Shown here: positions 47,988 through 56,690 of the stretch, one piece after another | Layout of the letters: each line of letters opens with the position of its first letter | How positions within the stretch are numbered: position 1 is the first letter of the stretch | NCBI GenBank assembly: GCA_015232355.1 | Contig: JADFZW010000002.1 | Location: 1 to 64,000 of the forward strand | Source: Oligoflexia bacterium | Lineage (GTDB): Bacteria > Bdellovibrionota > Bacteriovoracia > Bacteriovoracales > Bacteriovoracaceae | Length of the DNA: 64,000 nt | Reading direction: 5' to 3' | Position numbers and translations under genes: made by a program | Notes under the pieces: generated by a model | The model's input: only the letters and a program-made list of their open reading frames with translations | Databases searched by the model: none | Told to the model about the DNA's origin: nothing

Positions 47988-48452
47988 ATGGCCAAAAAAT
48001 ACTATTTGCTTAAAAAAGATGAATTTGATGCCATTCTCAGCAGACTAGGCTTAAACGTGACCAAATTAGCGTCCAGAATTAACGTAAATCGAGCGACCAT
48101 GAACAGATGGTTATCACAACAAAGAATTCCTATGGATAAATGGATTCAAATGAGTGAGTTGGTGACAGAAATAGAAACTGCAAGAGAACAAATAATGTCC
48201 TTATTTTCTGTTGGTTTCCCTACGGCTTCTAAGTGGATTTCTTTTGATGATATAAATGAAATTCCACCTGAATATCACAATAAAATCTCTCAAATAGATT
48301 ACTTCAAAAAATTCTTCAATATAAAATGGACTAACAATTTTAAAATTACTGAAGCAAAAACAGCGAGTAGTCTTGATGATTTTACCATAGAAGAAATCGC
48401 AGATTATTTACTAAAGAAGGGCTGGGAAATTTATTATAAAGGAAAAGAATAA
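47988..48452 (+). CDS. Small helix-turn-helix-like protein
   Basis: Protein of 154 aa. Residues about 10-50 (FDAILSRLGLNVTKLASRINVNRATMNRWLSQQRIP) look like a lambda-repressor-type helix-turn-helix. The C-terminal half contains a possible second helical module ending TIEEIADYLLKKGWEIYYKGKE. No strong ribosome binding site. It lies upstream of the MACPF-like operon in the same direction, 165 bp away, and could be its local regulator; this is inference from position. Confidence 0.6.
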   Translation: MAKKYYLLKKDEFDAILSRLGLNVTKLASRINVNRATMNRWLSQQRIPMDKWIQMSELVTEIETAREQIMSLFSVGFPTASKWISFDDINEIPPEYHNKISQIDYFKKFFNIKWTNNFKITEAKTASSLDDFTIEEIADYLLKKGWEIYYKGKE

Positions 48453-48617
48453 AGTCTTTTCAAAATCTTTCACACCTACATATATAAAAAAATTACACAC
48501 GGCATACTTAATATTTGATTTTTATCCAGAATAAAGATAGATTGCGTCAACCAAAAAAAAGCAGAGAAATGGATATCTCTACCTCAATACTAACAATATC
48601 TTTTACTGGAGGTTCTT

Positions 48618-50372
48618 ATGAAATATAAGTTGTTGATTTTCACAACACTAATGGCATTAAGTGCAGAAGCACTCTGTATGGCCGATGTTAGCCCCCACAT
48701 TGGCTCTAGACTAACTTTTGGAGTAGGATACGATTCTGTTTCTGGAGGTAGCGCTGGAACTTGTGTAGAGGTTGTAGAAGCAAAACCTATATCTCAAGGA
48801 ATGGCCGCTGTTTCAGCTGAATTAAAATATATAGAGGATTATAAAAGTTTAGCAGAAAGTTTAAATATCTCTTCCACAACAAATCTAAAGATAGGAATAC
48901 CGGGTTACAATATGACAGTTAATGGTACTGCCGAATTTTTTAAACAGCAGAAGATAGAAGAGCATTCAGTATATTTTATGATAAAAATAATTGTAGCTAG
49001 TCCCGTTGAGAAGATGTCGTCTGTTAAATTAAAAGAAAGTTATGTTTCAATGCTAAAAGGCAGTGATGGTGCTTCGACTTTTAGAGAGAGATGTGGTGAT
49101 GAATACGTCGTGGGTTTACAAAAAGGTGGCGCTCTTTATGCCCTTACTCAAGTCAAAACTAAAAGTGAAGAAGAGAAAAAAGCATTAGAAATTACAATAA
49201 GAGCGAAAGTTGGGTCTTTTATCAATTCCGCAAGCAGCATGAAATCAGCACTTGATTTAATAGTAAAAGATAAACAAATCACTACATTTATTTATCAAGA
49301 AGGTGGACTAATCGATAATATTCCTTTTTCACTAAATGATATTGGTCTCCTCTTTGAACATGCAAAAGTATTTGCTAAAAACATTAGGGAAAATGGCGGA
49401 GGTACACCTATACTCTCCATTACTGAATCATATAAATTTTTAGATAATTATCCAAGAGAAGCATCTCCAATTAGAGTGTCTCAAAAACAAAAAATTGTAG
49501 AAAGTCTAAGTAATCAACGCTACAACGCTCTCGGAATAATCAATAGACTTGAATATATACTAGGAAATCAAGAGCTTTATTTACTCAATGATAAACTTAT
49601 AGTGGAACTAAATGCAACCAGAGACCAATATGCAAAGAATTTAGATATAATTGCTAATCTTGCCGATGATTGTTTCTATGACATTGAAAAGTGTAGATTG
49701 CCTCTAACAACAGATGGATTTGTTTTAGCGAAAGTTCCTGAAGTAAACACTAAAAATAGTTCTAAGTTCGAAGAAAAAAATTGCTTAGAATGGCTCTATA
49801 AAGAAAAAGAAGATGCCATCTGTGGAGTCGCTCACTTTAATAAGGCCAGAAAAGAAGTATGTGGAGTAGAGCTGTTTAAACAAGGAAATGGATCAGTGTG
49901 CGGAGTTGCTGGCTTCAAAAGAGGAAGAAGTGAAGCAATCTGTGGAGTTGAACTTTATAATGAACGGAAAGGTAGTGTTTGCGGAAACACAGATGCTGTA
50001 TTTAATGGTTCAATGTATATTACCACAAACAATCCTAATCATCCAATACCTGACCCTAGCTTTACTTGCTCTAGAGCAGGTTATGACGGCGGTTACGCCG
50101 AAAGAGGCACTTTTTCTGATTTTACAAATACTTTGGAATATAGACAGTATTGTTTCAGATTCAAAACATGTCGACACGAATCTTTTGGACCAGAGATTAT
50201 TAGAGAGTGCGAACATCCTAGCTTCGGCGTGATTTACAATACATGTAGACACGAAAACTTCGGACCTGAATTATTCAAAGAATGCGAACACGAAAATTTT
50301 GGAGTTGCTTCTAATAAATCATGCAGGAATGAAAAATTTGGCAAAGAAAAATGCTTGAAGTGGCAAGAATAA
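48618..50372 (+). CDS. Exported MACPF-like protein with C-terminal Cys-rich repeats
   Basis: Protein of 584 aa with a signal peptide (about residues 1-22). Residues about 25-290 resemble a membrane-attack-complex/perforin domain: CGDEY at 159-163, six residues, then GG at 170-171, close to the family signature (aromatic-Gly-Thr/Ser-x-Phe/Tyr, x6, Gly-Gly), followed by ALYALTQVKTKSEEEK and a helical segment, as in the first membrane-inserting cluster. The C-terminus has five CGV-x-x-F/Y repeats spaced 13-14 residues (Cys402, 415, 428, 442, 455) and six CRHExFG-type repeats (Cys518, 531, 543, 556, 569, 579). A secreted pore-former or binding protein is likely. GGAGG lies five bases before the ATG. 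Confidence 0.7.
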   Translation: MKYKLLIFTTLMALSAEALCMADVSPHIGSRLTFGVGYDSVSGGSAGTCVEVVEAKPISQGMAAVSAELKYIEDYKSLAESLNISSTTNLKIGIPGYNMTVNGTAEFFKQQKIEEHSVYFMIKIIVASPVEKMSSVKLKESYVSMLKGSDGASTFRERCGDEYVVGLQKGGALYALTQVKTKSEEEKKALEITIRAKVGSFINSASSMKSALDLIVKDKQITTFIYQEGGLIDNIPFSLNDIGLLFEHAKVFAKNIRENGGGTPILSITESYKFLDNYPREASPIRVSQKQKIVESLSNQRYNALGIINRLEYILGNQELYLLNDKLIVELNATRDQYAKNLDIIANLADDCFYDIEKCRLPLTTDGFVLAKVPEVNTKNSSKFEEKNCLEWLYKEKEDAICGVAHFNKARKEVCGVELFKQGNGSVCGVAGFKRGRSEAICGVELYNERKGSVCGNTDAVFNGSMYITTNNPNHPIPDPSFTCSRAGYDGGYAERGTFSDFTNTLEYRQYCFRFKTCRHESFGPEIIRECEHPSFGVIYNTCRHENFGPELFKECEHENFGVASNKSCRNEKFGKEKCLKWQE

Positions 50373-50398
50373 TTACCAAATTAATAACGGAGCAATCT

Positions 50399-51616
50399 AT
50401 GAATAAGCAAATATTTATTTTAGTGTTCTTTGCTTCTTTCTTTGTTTCTTGTAGCAATGGAAATCAAGCATCTCCTGGTAATATAGCAGTTGACAATAAT
50501 CAAACTAATAAGATTTGTTCTGCTAATAGAAAATATAATGAAACTTTAAATAAATGCATAAGAGTCTGCGGTGAAAATCAACTTTACGATAATACATCTG
50601 ATACTTGTGTAGCAAAACCACTCATATGTTCAGGAAATATGATATTTGATTCAAAAATTAACAACTGTGCATGTCCAGGAAGGTCTAAGCAGGAGAATGC
50701 ATCTTCTAATTATTGTATTTGTTCTGCTAACTCTTATTTTGATACTAATAAAAAAGATTGCGTCTGTGTAGAAGGTAGATTCTACAGCGAGAAACATAAA
50801 GACTGCGTTTTAGAGTGTAAAGATGGAGAAATTTATAGCAGTGAACTCAATATGTGCATAGAAGACTGTTCTAGCAAAGAAGGTAGACATTACGATGTTA
50901 AATATCATACATGCGTTCCTACATGTAAATTAGGATACTCCTATGATAAAACCGAGGATGATTGCGTACAAGACTGTAAGGGTAACTCATTTAGGAAGAA
51001 GGGAGAGAAAAATTGCACTAAAGGAAAACCATTATCAACGCTTAAAAAGAATTGGTCAATACTTCCACTATTAACTAATGAAAAAGAACCAATTGTCTGT
51101 CTTGATATAGATTTAGAATTAGAAAATATGATAACTAAAGAATATGTAGAAAATCGAAAAGACATGCTAATAAAAGCTATAAATATATGGTTGGAACCAT
51201 TACGAAAATTCAATGGTCAAAAATTTATTGAAAAATTAGAAATACACGATTCTAACGAAACTATTTGCAAACTAAACAAAAATATGGCAATGGCGACAAT
51301 TTATTTAAAGACTCCTAATCAGATAAAAGAAATTTGCTCGAAACATGCAAATGCATGTTCTTTTACTAGAGAGAGAGAAATTTATTTTAGTATTAATAAC
51401 GTACTAAGTACTTACATGCATGAGTTTGGCCATTTATTTGGTTTTGAGGATGCTTATGAGGTAAGTCCAACGGAATTCAAATGCAAAGATGGTTATGATT
51501 TTGCTACAACAATTATGTGTGCTTCCACTGATAATCTAAAACCTGCTGATATTGATGGTATTCGTAGCAGATATTGTGATTTTTTCAAAGACACAGAAGT
51601 ATGTCCTAATCAATAA
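50399..51616 (+). CDS. Metzincin-like zinc metalloprotease lipoprotein with Cys-rich repeats
   Basis: Protein of 405 aa. The lipoprotein signal ends at FVSC (Cys18). Residues about 35-200 hold at least six EGF/TIL-like Cys repeats (pattern C-x-x-x-x-x-Y/F-D/S...C-x-C or C-x-x-x-C). The C-terminal domain has HEFGHLFGFED at 341-351, an exact HExxHxxGxxD metzincin zinc site, and TTIMCAS downstream as the likely Met-turn. CGGAG precedes the ATG at 50399, 26 bp after the MACPF-like gene, so they form an operon. Together they look like a surface protease plus pore-like protein. Confidence 0.82.
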   Translation: MNKQIFILVFFASFFVSCSNGNQASPGNIAVDNNQTNKICSANRKYNETLNKCIRVCGENQLYDNTSDTCVAKPLICSGNMIFDSKINNCACPGRSKQENASSNYCICSANSYFDTNKKDCVCVEGRFYSEKHKDCVLECKDGEIYSSELNMCIEDCSSKEGRHYDVKYHTCVPTCKLGYSYDKTEDDCVQDCKGNSFRKKGEKNCTKGKPLSTLKKNWSILPLLTNEKEPIVCLDIDLELENMITKEYVENRKDMLIKAINIWLEPLRKFNGQKFIEKLEIHDSNETICKLNKNMAMATIYLKTPNQIKEICSKHANACSFTREREIYFSINNVLSTYMHEFGHLFGFEDAYEVSPTEFKCKDGYDFATTIMCASTDNLKPADIDGIRSRYCDFFKDTEVCPNQ

Positions 51617-51949
51617 TGTCCTAGACAAGATTATTTTACCTATAAAAAAGACTCTCATACAAAATTTATATCTCCAGATAAAACAAAATAAGTATTTTTC
51701 TGCCCATATAAGCAAAATTAATGAAAATTATTTGTGACATACTCCATGACAGTACATGAATTAAGTTGTTGAATTTAGATTAGTTGATTTAATGGGATTT
51801 TGTTATTTATGAAGGATAAAAAAAGATAACTGTCACTACATTGAATTTAGGAAAATTTATTTAGAAAAAAGATCACTTAAGAGCTTTTACTTGTATGTTG
51901 GTTTACCAATAGAGTTGTTACCAACAGATATAAAAATACAATTCAAGGA
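51617..51949 (+). other. Gap holding a frame-shifted N-terminus of the recombinase
   Basis: No intact gene. From about 51813 to 51955 one frame is open and reads like the start of a tyrosine recombinase (IEFRKIYLEKRSLKSFYLY, then LPTDIKIQFKEC) before a TGA at 51954. This frame would join the downstream recombinase if one base were inserted near 51953. The left part of the gap is A/T-rich with nothing recognisable. Confidence 0.45.
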
Positions 51950-52921
51950 GTGCTGAAAAAACTAGTTTATCATATTGGTGATAACGACAATATAAGAGAA
52001 TCATCAATACATTCAATGTTTAAAAATTTACTTAATCCAGATAAGCATCTTTCTCCAACAACAATAAGAATGCACAAAAGAGTGGTTATTGCTTTTTGTA
52101 AGTGGCTTGGATTAAAGAATATTGAATTTTACTTTTCTAATATATATATACCTACAAATGCTCAATTAAGAGAAAAAGGTATTTGTTTTAAATCTAAAAA
52201 TAGAGAACATCTTGAACGCGAACAAGTTTTTAAACTTGTCCAAGGATTTCTGACAATAGAAGATAGCAGAGTAAAAAGTTCTCTTTTTATTCAATTATGG
52301 ACCGGATGTATGCTTCAAGAAGCTTGTTGTGCAGAATTCACAGAATCTTCTATAATTATTCAATACACGTATAAAAATGGCCAGAGATTACCTTTAAAAA
52401 CCTCTTCTATTGGCACAAATATCATCACTTCTTCTAGAGATAAATTTTTTGATGTATATGCACTTTTAACAGAATGCCGGCCCGAAGTAGTTAATACAAA
52501 AATCGCAAATGCAATATTTCAAAATATTGTAAAAAATTATCTTGGGAATAAAACAAAGATTGATAGATATTTTCTAAGACATACGGCACTTACCTGGCTT
52601 TGTAAATCACCTATGGTCTCTATAAAATCAGTTGCAGAAATGGCAGGACACGTTGGCTTGGGAATGCTTGATAGACATTACGTAAAAACACCAGTTAAAG
52701 ATAATAGAACTTGGGATAAAGTAATGCCTATTTATATAGACTGTTTACCAGATGGTTGGCATGGATTTTTAATTTCATGTTTAATAGCATCTAAGTGGAG
52801 AAATCTAGAAGAATTACTCAACAAAGGAACTCCTCCAGAAGATAACTTATACAAAGAAATGGTAGATATTCTGACAAGAAAAAAAGAAGAACGCAAAAAA
52901 AATTTCACTACTTTAAGATAA
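51950..52921 (+). CDS. Degenerate tyrosine recombinase/integrase
   Basis: Phage-integrase family protein, 323 aa as written. A core-binding part (SPTTIRMHKRVVIAFCKWLG) is followed by a catalytic domain. FLRHTALTWL (second Arg), MAGHVGLGMLDRHYVK (His and nucleophile Tyr) are present. The first catalytic Arg is missing: box I reads TGCMLQEAC instead of TGxRxxE. The usual His two before Leu-Arg is also changed (RYFLRH). The start (GTG 51950, AAGGAG overlapping) is doubtful because an N-terminal part is encoded upstream in another frame. It may be inactive. It lies about 300 bp from the 3' end of tRNA-Gly, a typical attachment site. Confidence 0.75.
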   Translation: MLKKLVYHIGDNDNIRESSIHSMFKNLLNPDKHLSPTTIRMHKRVVIAFCKWLGLKNIEFYFSNIYIPTNAQLREKGICFKSKNREHLEREQVFKLVQGFLTIEDSRVKSSLFIQLWTGCMLQEACCAEFTESSIIIQYTYKNGQRLPLKTSSIGTNIITSSRDKFFDVYALLTECRPEVVNTKIANAIFQNIVKNYLGNKTKIDRYFLRHTALTWLCKSPMVSIKSVAEMAGHVGLGMLDRHYVKTPVKDNRTWDKVMPIYIDCLPDGWHGFLISCLIASKWRNLEELLNKGTPPEDNLYKEMVDILTRKKEERKKNFTTLR

Positions 52922-53140
52922 AACTCTTAGATTAGATTCTAGCGTATATAAAGTTATTTTTTTTCTATCTACTTTTATCTCATTATATTGTTTACGCAAT
53001 TCTATTTCATGCAAGAGTATACGCCTATATGCCAATGCATTTGTATAGCTAGGATTACTTCCTAGAAAATCAAGAAACTTCTTACTTCTATCAACAACAG
53101 AAGATTTTCTAAATTTATAATCTACAGAAATTTTTTTCAT
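52913..53140 (-). CDS. Small hypothetical basic protein
   Basis: Protein of 75 aa, Lys/Arg-rich and helical-looking (KKFLDFLGSNPSYTNALAYRRILLHEIELRKQYNEI), unrecognised. It converges on the recombinase with an 9-bp overlap at the stop codons and starts 82 bp from tRNA-Gly. Ribosome binding site is weak. It could be an excisionase-sized island gene, but that is only position-based. Confidence 0.4.
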   Translation of the reverse strand: MKKISVDYKFRKSSVVDRSKKFLDFLGSNPSYTNALAYRRILLHEIELRKQYNEIKVDRKKITLYTLESNLRVLS

Positions 53141-53222
53141 CAGCTAATTTCTCTCAGCTATTTGATTAGTAAAAACTCATAAAGTTAAGCAGCTGAAATA
53201 TATTGTAAGTATTGGAAAAAAG

Positions 53223-53299
53223 TGGAGCGGGTTAAGAGATTCGAACTCTCGACCTTCTGCATGGCAAGCAGACGCTCTAGCCAGCTGAGCTAAACCCGC
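53223..53299 (-). tRNA. tRNA-Gly (GCC)
   Basis: On the minus strand: acceptor GCGGGTT/AACCCGC, D arm TAGCTCAGCTGGCTAGAGC, anticodon loop TTGCCAT (anticodon GCC), T loop TTCGAAT, discriminator T, encoded CCA (53223-53225). The 3' end points toward the recombinase gene. Confidence 0.95.
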
Positions 53300-53438
53300 T
53301 CGAGAATATAACCGTGAAGTCAATGTGAATACTACATAGTTTTAAGTTTAAATGTCAATAATCATTCCAAGACGAATTGTAAAAAAACAAATTACAAAAA
53401 ATAGCAATTAATTTTATGAACTGCTAAATCAATCAACA

Positions 53439-54563
53439 TTAATCAACGTCTCTATTTTGAGAATAACAAAATTCATCATCAATATTTAAAAGTACATCTT
53501 CAGGTTCACTACGATTTACTTCTCCATTGATGTTAGCGTTGGTGTTAGTAGAATTACAATTCACAGAGGAGTTTGAAATAGAAGTTGATGTCTTAGAGGT
53601 CGCAAATGCAGAGTTATTTTTAGAAGAATTATTATTCTCTTTTTTAACCTTAATATAATCTTCCCACTTATCTAATTCTTCCTTGCTCAAAAATCGAGTG
53701 GCCATTATTTTTTTCATCTGAAAAGATTTATTTGTTAATGAGTGAACACATAAAGCATAGAGAATTGATCCATTTGGAAGAGGAAGAAAACTTATTGGTT
53801 TAACCGGCCTAAACTCTCTCTTCATGCTACCACCATCATATTTTATTTCAATTACCTCTTTAGTTGATAGCTTCGGAATAATTCCTTGCAAATGCTCTGG
53901 AACATAAAAACTCATCTTATCTGAAAGTCCTGGATCTATTCTTAAAATTCTAGCGCAATTTATGATGCCATCTAAGTTCGATGTTGTCTTAGACATGTGC
54001 TCTATCGAATTAGAAAAAACTCTCAAGCAAACATAGGCATCGGAAGCGGCCCTATGAAGCATTTCAGTTGGAATATTAAATTTTTGTGCCAAAGATGAGA
54101 GGCGATAGCTATCAATTTGACTTTGAACAATTGCCTTTCTTCCAAGGCGACAAGAATCATAGACTTCACATTTTGGAAAATCAATTCCCTCTTCATAGAG
54201 TGAAGAAAGCAAAAAACCAATATCGAACTTTGCATTATGTGCGAGAAGTGGAAGTCCTCTAGAAAATTCCATAAATTGAAGTAGGGCCCACTTTAGAGAG
54301 GGAGCACTCTTCACCATTAAATCCGTTATTTGATGTATCTCAATTGTATGTTTGGGAATATCAATACGAGGATTAATTAATGTTTGAAAAGAATGAACCT
54401 CACCTCTTTCATTAATCTTTACTCCAGCGATTTCAATTATCTTATCTGTGAGAGGAGAAAGCCCTGTTGTCTCAACATCAAAAGCAACAATTCCCCTAGG
54501 AAAAAATGATAGCAAATTTCTTATTTCAGTGTTTGGTATTGTTATGTCTAGTTTGATGGGCAT
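53439..54563 (-). CDS. DnaQ-like 3'-5' exonuclease (DEDDh) with C-terminal extension
   Basis: Protein of 374 aa. The exonuclease domain (residues about 20-190) has all DEDDh residues: FDVETTG (Asp, Glu), HNAKFDIGFL (Asp) and HRAASDAYVCL (His, Asp). This is the fold of DNA polymerase III epsilon, but the extra ~190 residues are not the usual alpha-binding tail. They contain a short folded region (VIEIKYDGGSMKREFRPVKP, LYALCVHSLTNKSFQMKKI) and an Asn/Ser/Thr-rich low-complexity stretch at about 310-350. Probably a repair or RNA-processing exonuclease rather than the replicative proofreader. Confidence 0.85.
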   Translation of the reverse strand: MPIKLDITIPNTEIRNLLSFFPRGIVAFDVETTGLSPLTDKIIEIAGVKINERGEVHSFQTLINPRIDIPKHTIEIHQITDLMVKSAPSLKWALLQFMEFSRGLPLLAHNAKFDIGFLLSSLYEEGIDFPKCEVYDSCRLGRKAIVQSQIDSYRLSSLAQKFNIPTEMLHRAASDAYVCLRVFSNSIEHMSKTTSNLDGIINCARILRIDPGLSDKMSFYVPEHLQGIIPKLSTKEVIEIKYDGGSMKREFRPVKPISFLPLPNGSILYALCVHSLTNKSFQMKKIMATRFLSKEELDKWEDYIKVKKENNNSSKNNSAFATSKTSTSISNSSVNCNSTNTNANINGEVNRSEPEDVLLNIDDEFCYSQNRDVD

Positions 54564-54842
54564 CAGAAAGATCTTTTTAAAAAATTTTAAAAATTAAAGT
54601 TAAAATTAAAGTTAAAATTAAAATTAAACGTAGTTTTTTAATTAGCTTGAATTTGACCCAATAACAATAAAATTATTAATAAAAATATAAAATGGTCAAC
54701 AATGTTGTTAAATAAACAATTTATTTAATTTTCTTAATTTTCTTAATTTTCTTTTTCCGCGCTTGATTCTATTATATTTAAGCTATAAATACGAAAAAAA
54801 GAGATAATTACATACTACTATAATTATAACAAGAGTACTTAA
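54564..54842 (+). other. Repeat-rich intergenic region upstream of lpd
   Basis: Divergent spacer between the exonuclease and lpd. It contains imperfect TTAAAATTAAAG-type tandem repeats at about 54585-54629 and three perfect copies of the 9-mer TTAATTTTC at 54725-54751. Promoters for both genes must lie here; I could not place them. Confidence 0.5.
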
Positions 54843-56330
54843 ATGAATCTTTCAACAACATCATCAACATCATCAACATCATCAACTCAAAATGTTACAA
54901 AAAAATATGATCTAATTGTTATTGGCTCTGGACCTGGAGGATATATAGCGGCCATTCGAGCAACACAACTAGGAAAACAAGTTGCATTGATTGAACGAGA
55001 TAAATTAGGTGGCGTATGTTTAAACAGAGGATGTATTCCTACAAAGGCATTAATCAAATCAGCAAGGGCAGTTCACGCTCTATCGGAGATGAAAGAGTTG
55101 GGAATTAACATCGATCATAACAGTATCTCTCTTGATGGCCTGAAGGCACTCACGCGAGCTAACGCTGTAGCAGATAGAGTCTCTAAAGGCGTTGGTCACT
55201 TAATGAAAAAAAATAAGATCGATGTTATCTCTGGTCACGCTAGATTTATTGATCAAAAAATTATTGAAGTCTTCAATCCAACAAACAACACAAACAACGA
55301 ATCTATTTGTACTATATCGGCCACAAAGATAATTATAGCTACAGGTGCTAAGTATAAAACATTTGATGGGCTAACACATGATGGAGTCCGACTATTGGGC
55401 GCTTGGGAAGCATTAAAGTTAAAGAGTTTTCCAAAATCTGTAGCAGTAATTGGAGCAGGTGCAATTGGAGTAGAGTTCTCCTATTTTTATAATGCTTTTG
55501 GTGCTGAAGTATCTATCTTTGAGAGAGAACCTCATCTTTTACCTCTAGAAGACTCTGATACTAGCTTGGAAATAGAACGAGCATATAAGAGATATGGAAT
55601 AAAACTAAATCTTGGACTAAAAGGAGTTAGAGCTAAAAATTGTGATACTCATGTTGAAGTAACCTTTGAAAGAGCTATAGATGCAAATGCAAATACAGAG
55701 ATAAAAACTGAAAACTTTGATATCGCACTAATCGCAGTTGGAATGACTGGTAATTTAAATGAGATTGGATTAGAAAAAATTGGAACTGGAATTAAAGTTG
55801 ATAGAGGTTTTATTGCTGCTGATGAATTTGGAAGAACTAATGTTGAAGGGATCTATGCTATTGGTGATGTGGTTGGGGCCCCTTTGTTAGCACATGTAGC
55901 ATCTCATCAGGGAATAATCGCTGTAGAACATATGTTTGGAGAAAATCCTCATCCAATAAAAAGAGAAAATATTCCAGGATGTACTTACTCTGTTCCTGAA
56001 GTTGCATCTGTCGGACTCTCTGAGAATTTTTTAAAGCAAAATGATATCAAATATAGAGTTGGGAAATTACCATTTATTGCAAATGGAAAGGCTATCGCCT
56101 CAAATGAGAAAGATGGAATGATAAAAGTTTTGATTGATGAAAATGATAAACTACTTGGAGCGCATATTGTGGGTGAGCATGCTACAGAGTTGTTATTTGA
56201 ATATATGTTAATAAAAGAGCAAAATGGCAGTGTAAAAGATATTATTAATACTATTCATGCTCATCCAACACTAGGAGAATCATTGTCAGAAGCAATTTTA
56301 TTAGCGTATAATCGTTCTTTGAACTTTTAA
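54843..56330 (+). CDS. lpd: Dihydrolipoyl dehydrogenase
   Basis: FAD-dependent E3 enzyme that reoxidises dihydrolipoyl groups of 2-oxoacid dehydrogenases and the glycine cleavage system. FAD site GSGPGG (28-33), redox-active disulfide GGVCLNRGC (Cys59/Cys64), NAD site GAGAIGVEF, YAIGDVVG, and the C-terminal active-site His-Pro in HAHPTLGE. The first 20 residues are a Ser-Ser-Thr repeat encoded by TCATCAACA units (54855-54887), foreign to the family. It begins an operon with a lipoyl protein, a TPR protein and a hydrolase. Confidence 0.96.
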   Translation: MNLSTTSSTSSTSSTQNVTKKYDLIVIGSGPGGYIAAIRATQLGKQVALIERDKLGGVCLNRGCIPTKALIKSARAVHALSEMKELGINIDHNSISLDGLKALTRANAVADRVSKGVGHLMKKNKIDVISGHARFIDQKIIEVFNPTNNTNNESICTISATKIIIATGAKYKTFDGLTHDGVRLLGAWEALKLKSFPKSVAVIGAGAIGVEFSYFYNAFGAEVSIFEREPHLLPLEDSDTSLEIERAYKRYGIKLNLGLKGVRAKNCDTHVEVTFERAIDANANTEIKTENFDIALIAVGMTGNLNEIGLEKIGTGIKVDRGFIAADEFGRTNVEGIYAIGDVVGAPLLAHVASHQGIIAVEHMFGENPHPIKRENIPGCTYSVPEVASVGLSENFLKQNDIKYRVGKLPFIANGKAIASNEKDGMIKVLIDENDKLLGAHIVGEHATELLFEYMLIKEQNGSVKDIINTIHAHPTLGESLSEAILLAYNRSLNF

Positions 56331-56353
56331 TATTTAGTATCTTATATATTATA

Positions 56354-56385
56354 TATAAAAAAAAATATATATATTTTTTTTTATA
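56354..56385. repeat. Perfect 32-bp A/T palindrome (A9/T9)
   Basis: Between lpd and the lipoyl-protein gene, TAT plus nine A, eight alternating TA bases, nine T and ATA form a perfect 32-bp palindrome made only of A and T. It could act as a weak terminator/attenuator in both directions, or as a bent protein-binding site. Confidence 0.8.
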
Positions 56386-56405
56386 GAAAAAGTAGGTTGA
56401 AAAAT

Positions 56406-56675
56406 ATGTCTTCAAATATCGATCTTAATCTTAATCTCTATAATCTTCAAATGCCAGATGTTGGCAAAAACATCACTGAAGTTATGATTGGTAAATGGTA
56501 TAAAAGCGTTGGTGAGCAAGTACAAATTGACGAAACTTTACTAGAGATTTCTACAGATAAGGTAGTCTCCGAAATCCCCTCTGAAGTTAGTGGAACCATA
56601 AAAGATATTTATTATAAAGATGGTGAGCTCGTCGCTCCTGGAAAAATAATCGCATCCATTGAATTAAGAAATTAA
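56406..56675 (+). CDS. Stand-alone lipoyl-domain protein
   Basis: Protein of 89 aa that is a single biotinyl/lipoyl domain: MPDVGKNITEVMIGKWYKSVGEQV, then EISTDKVVSEIPSEVSG with the lipoyl Lys at about residue 52, and GxxVxxGxxIASIE. It matches the N-terminal lipoyl domain of E2 acyltransferases, but no catalytic or peripheral-subunit-binding domain follows: a stop codon comes right after the domain and a TPR gene follows. ATG 56406 has AGTAGG nine bases upstream. Adjacent to lpd, it is probably a free lipoyl carrier. It could be reduced by Lpd. Confidence 0.85.
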   Translation: MSSNIDLNLNLYNLQMPDVGKNITEVMIGKWYKSVGEQVQIDETLLEISTDKVVSEIPSEVSGTIKDIYYKDGELVAPGKIIASIELRN

Positions 56676-56690
56676 GGGAGATTTTTAAAG

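Noticed and set aside
53439-54563. DNA polymerase III epsilon subunit (dnaQ)
   Set aside because: The exonuclease domain fits, but the long unrelated C-terminus lacks the usual alpha-binding tail, so only the family was called.
56397-56399. TTG start for the lipoyl protein
   Set aside because: It abuts the AGG of the ribosome binding site with no spacing; the ATG at 56406 fits better.
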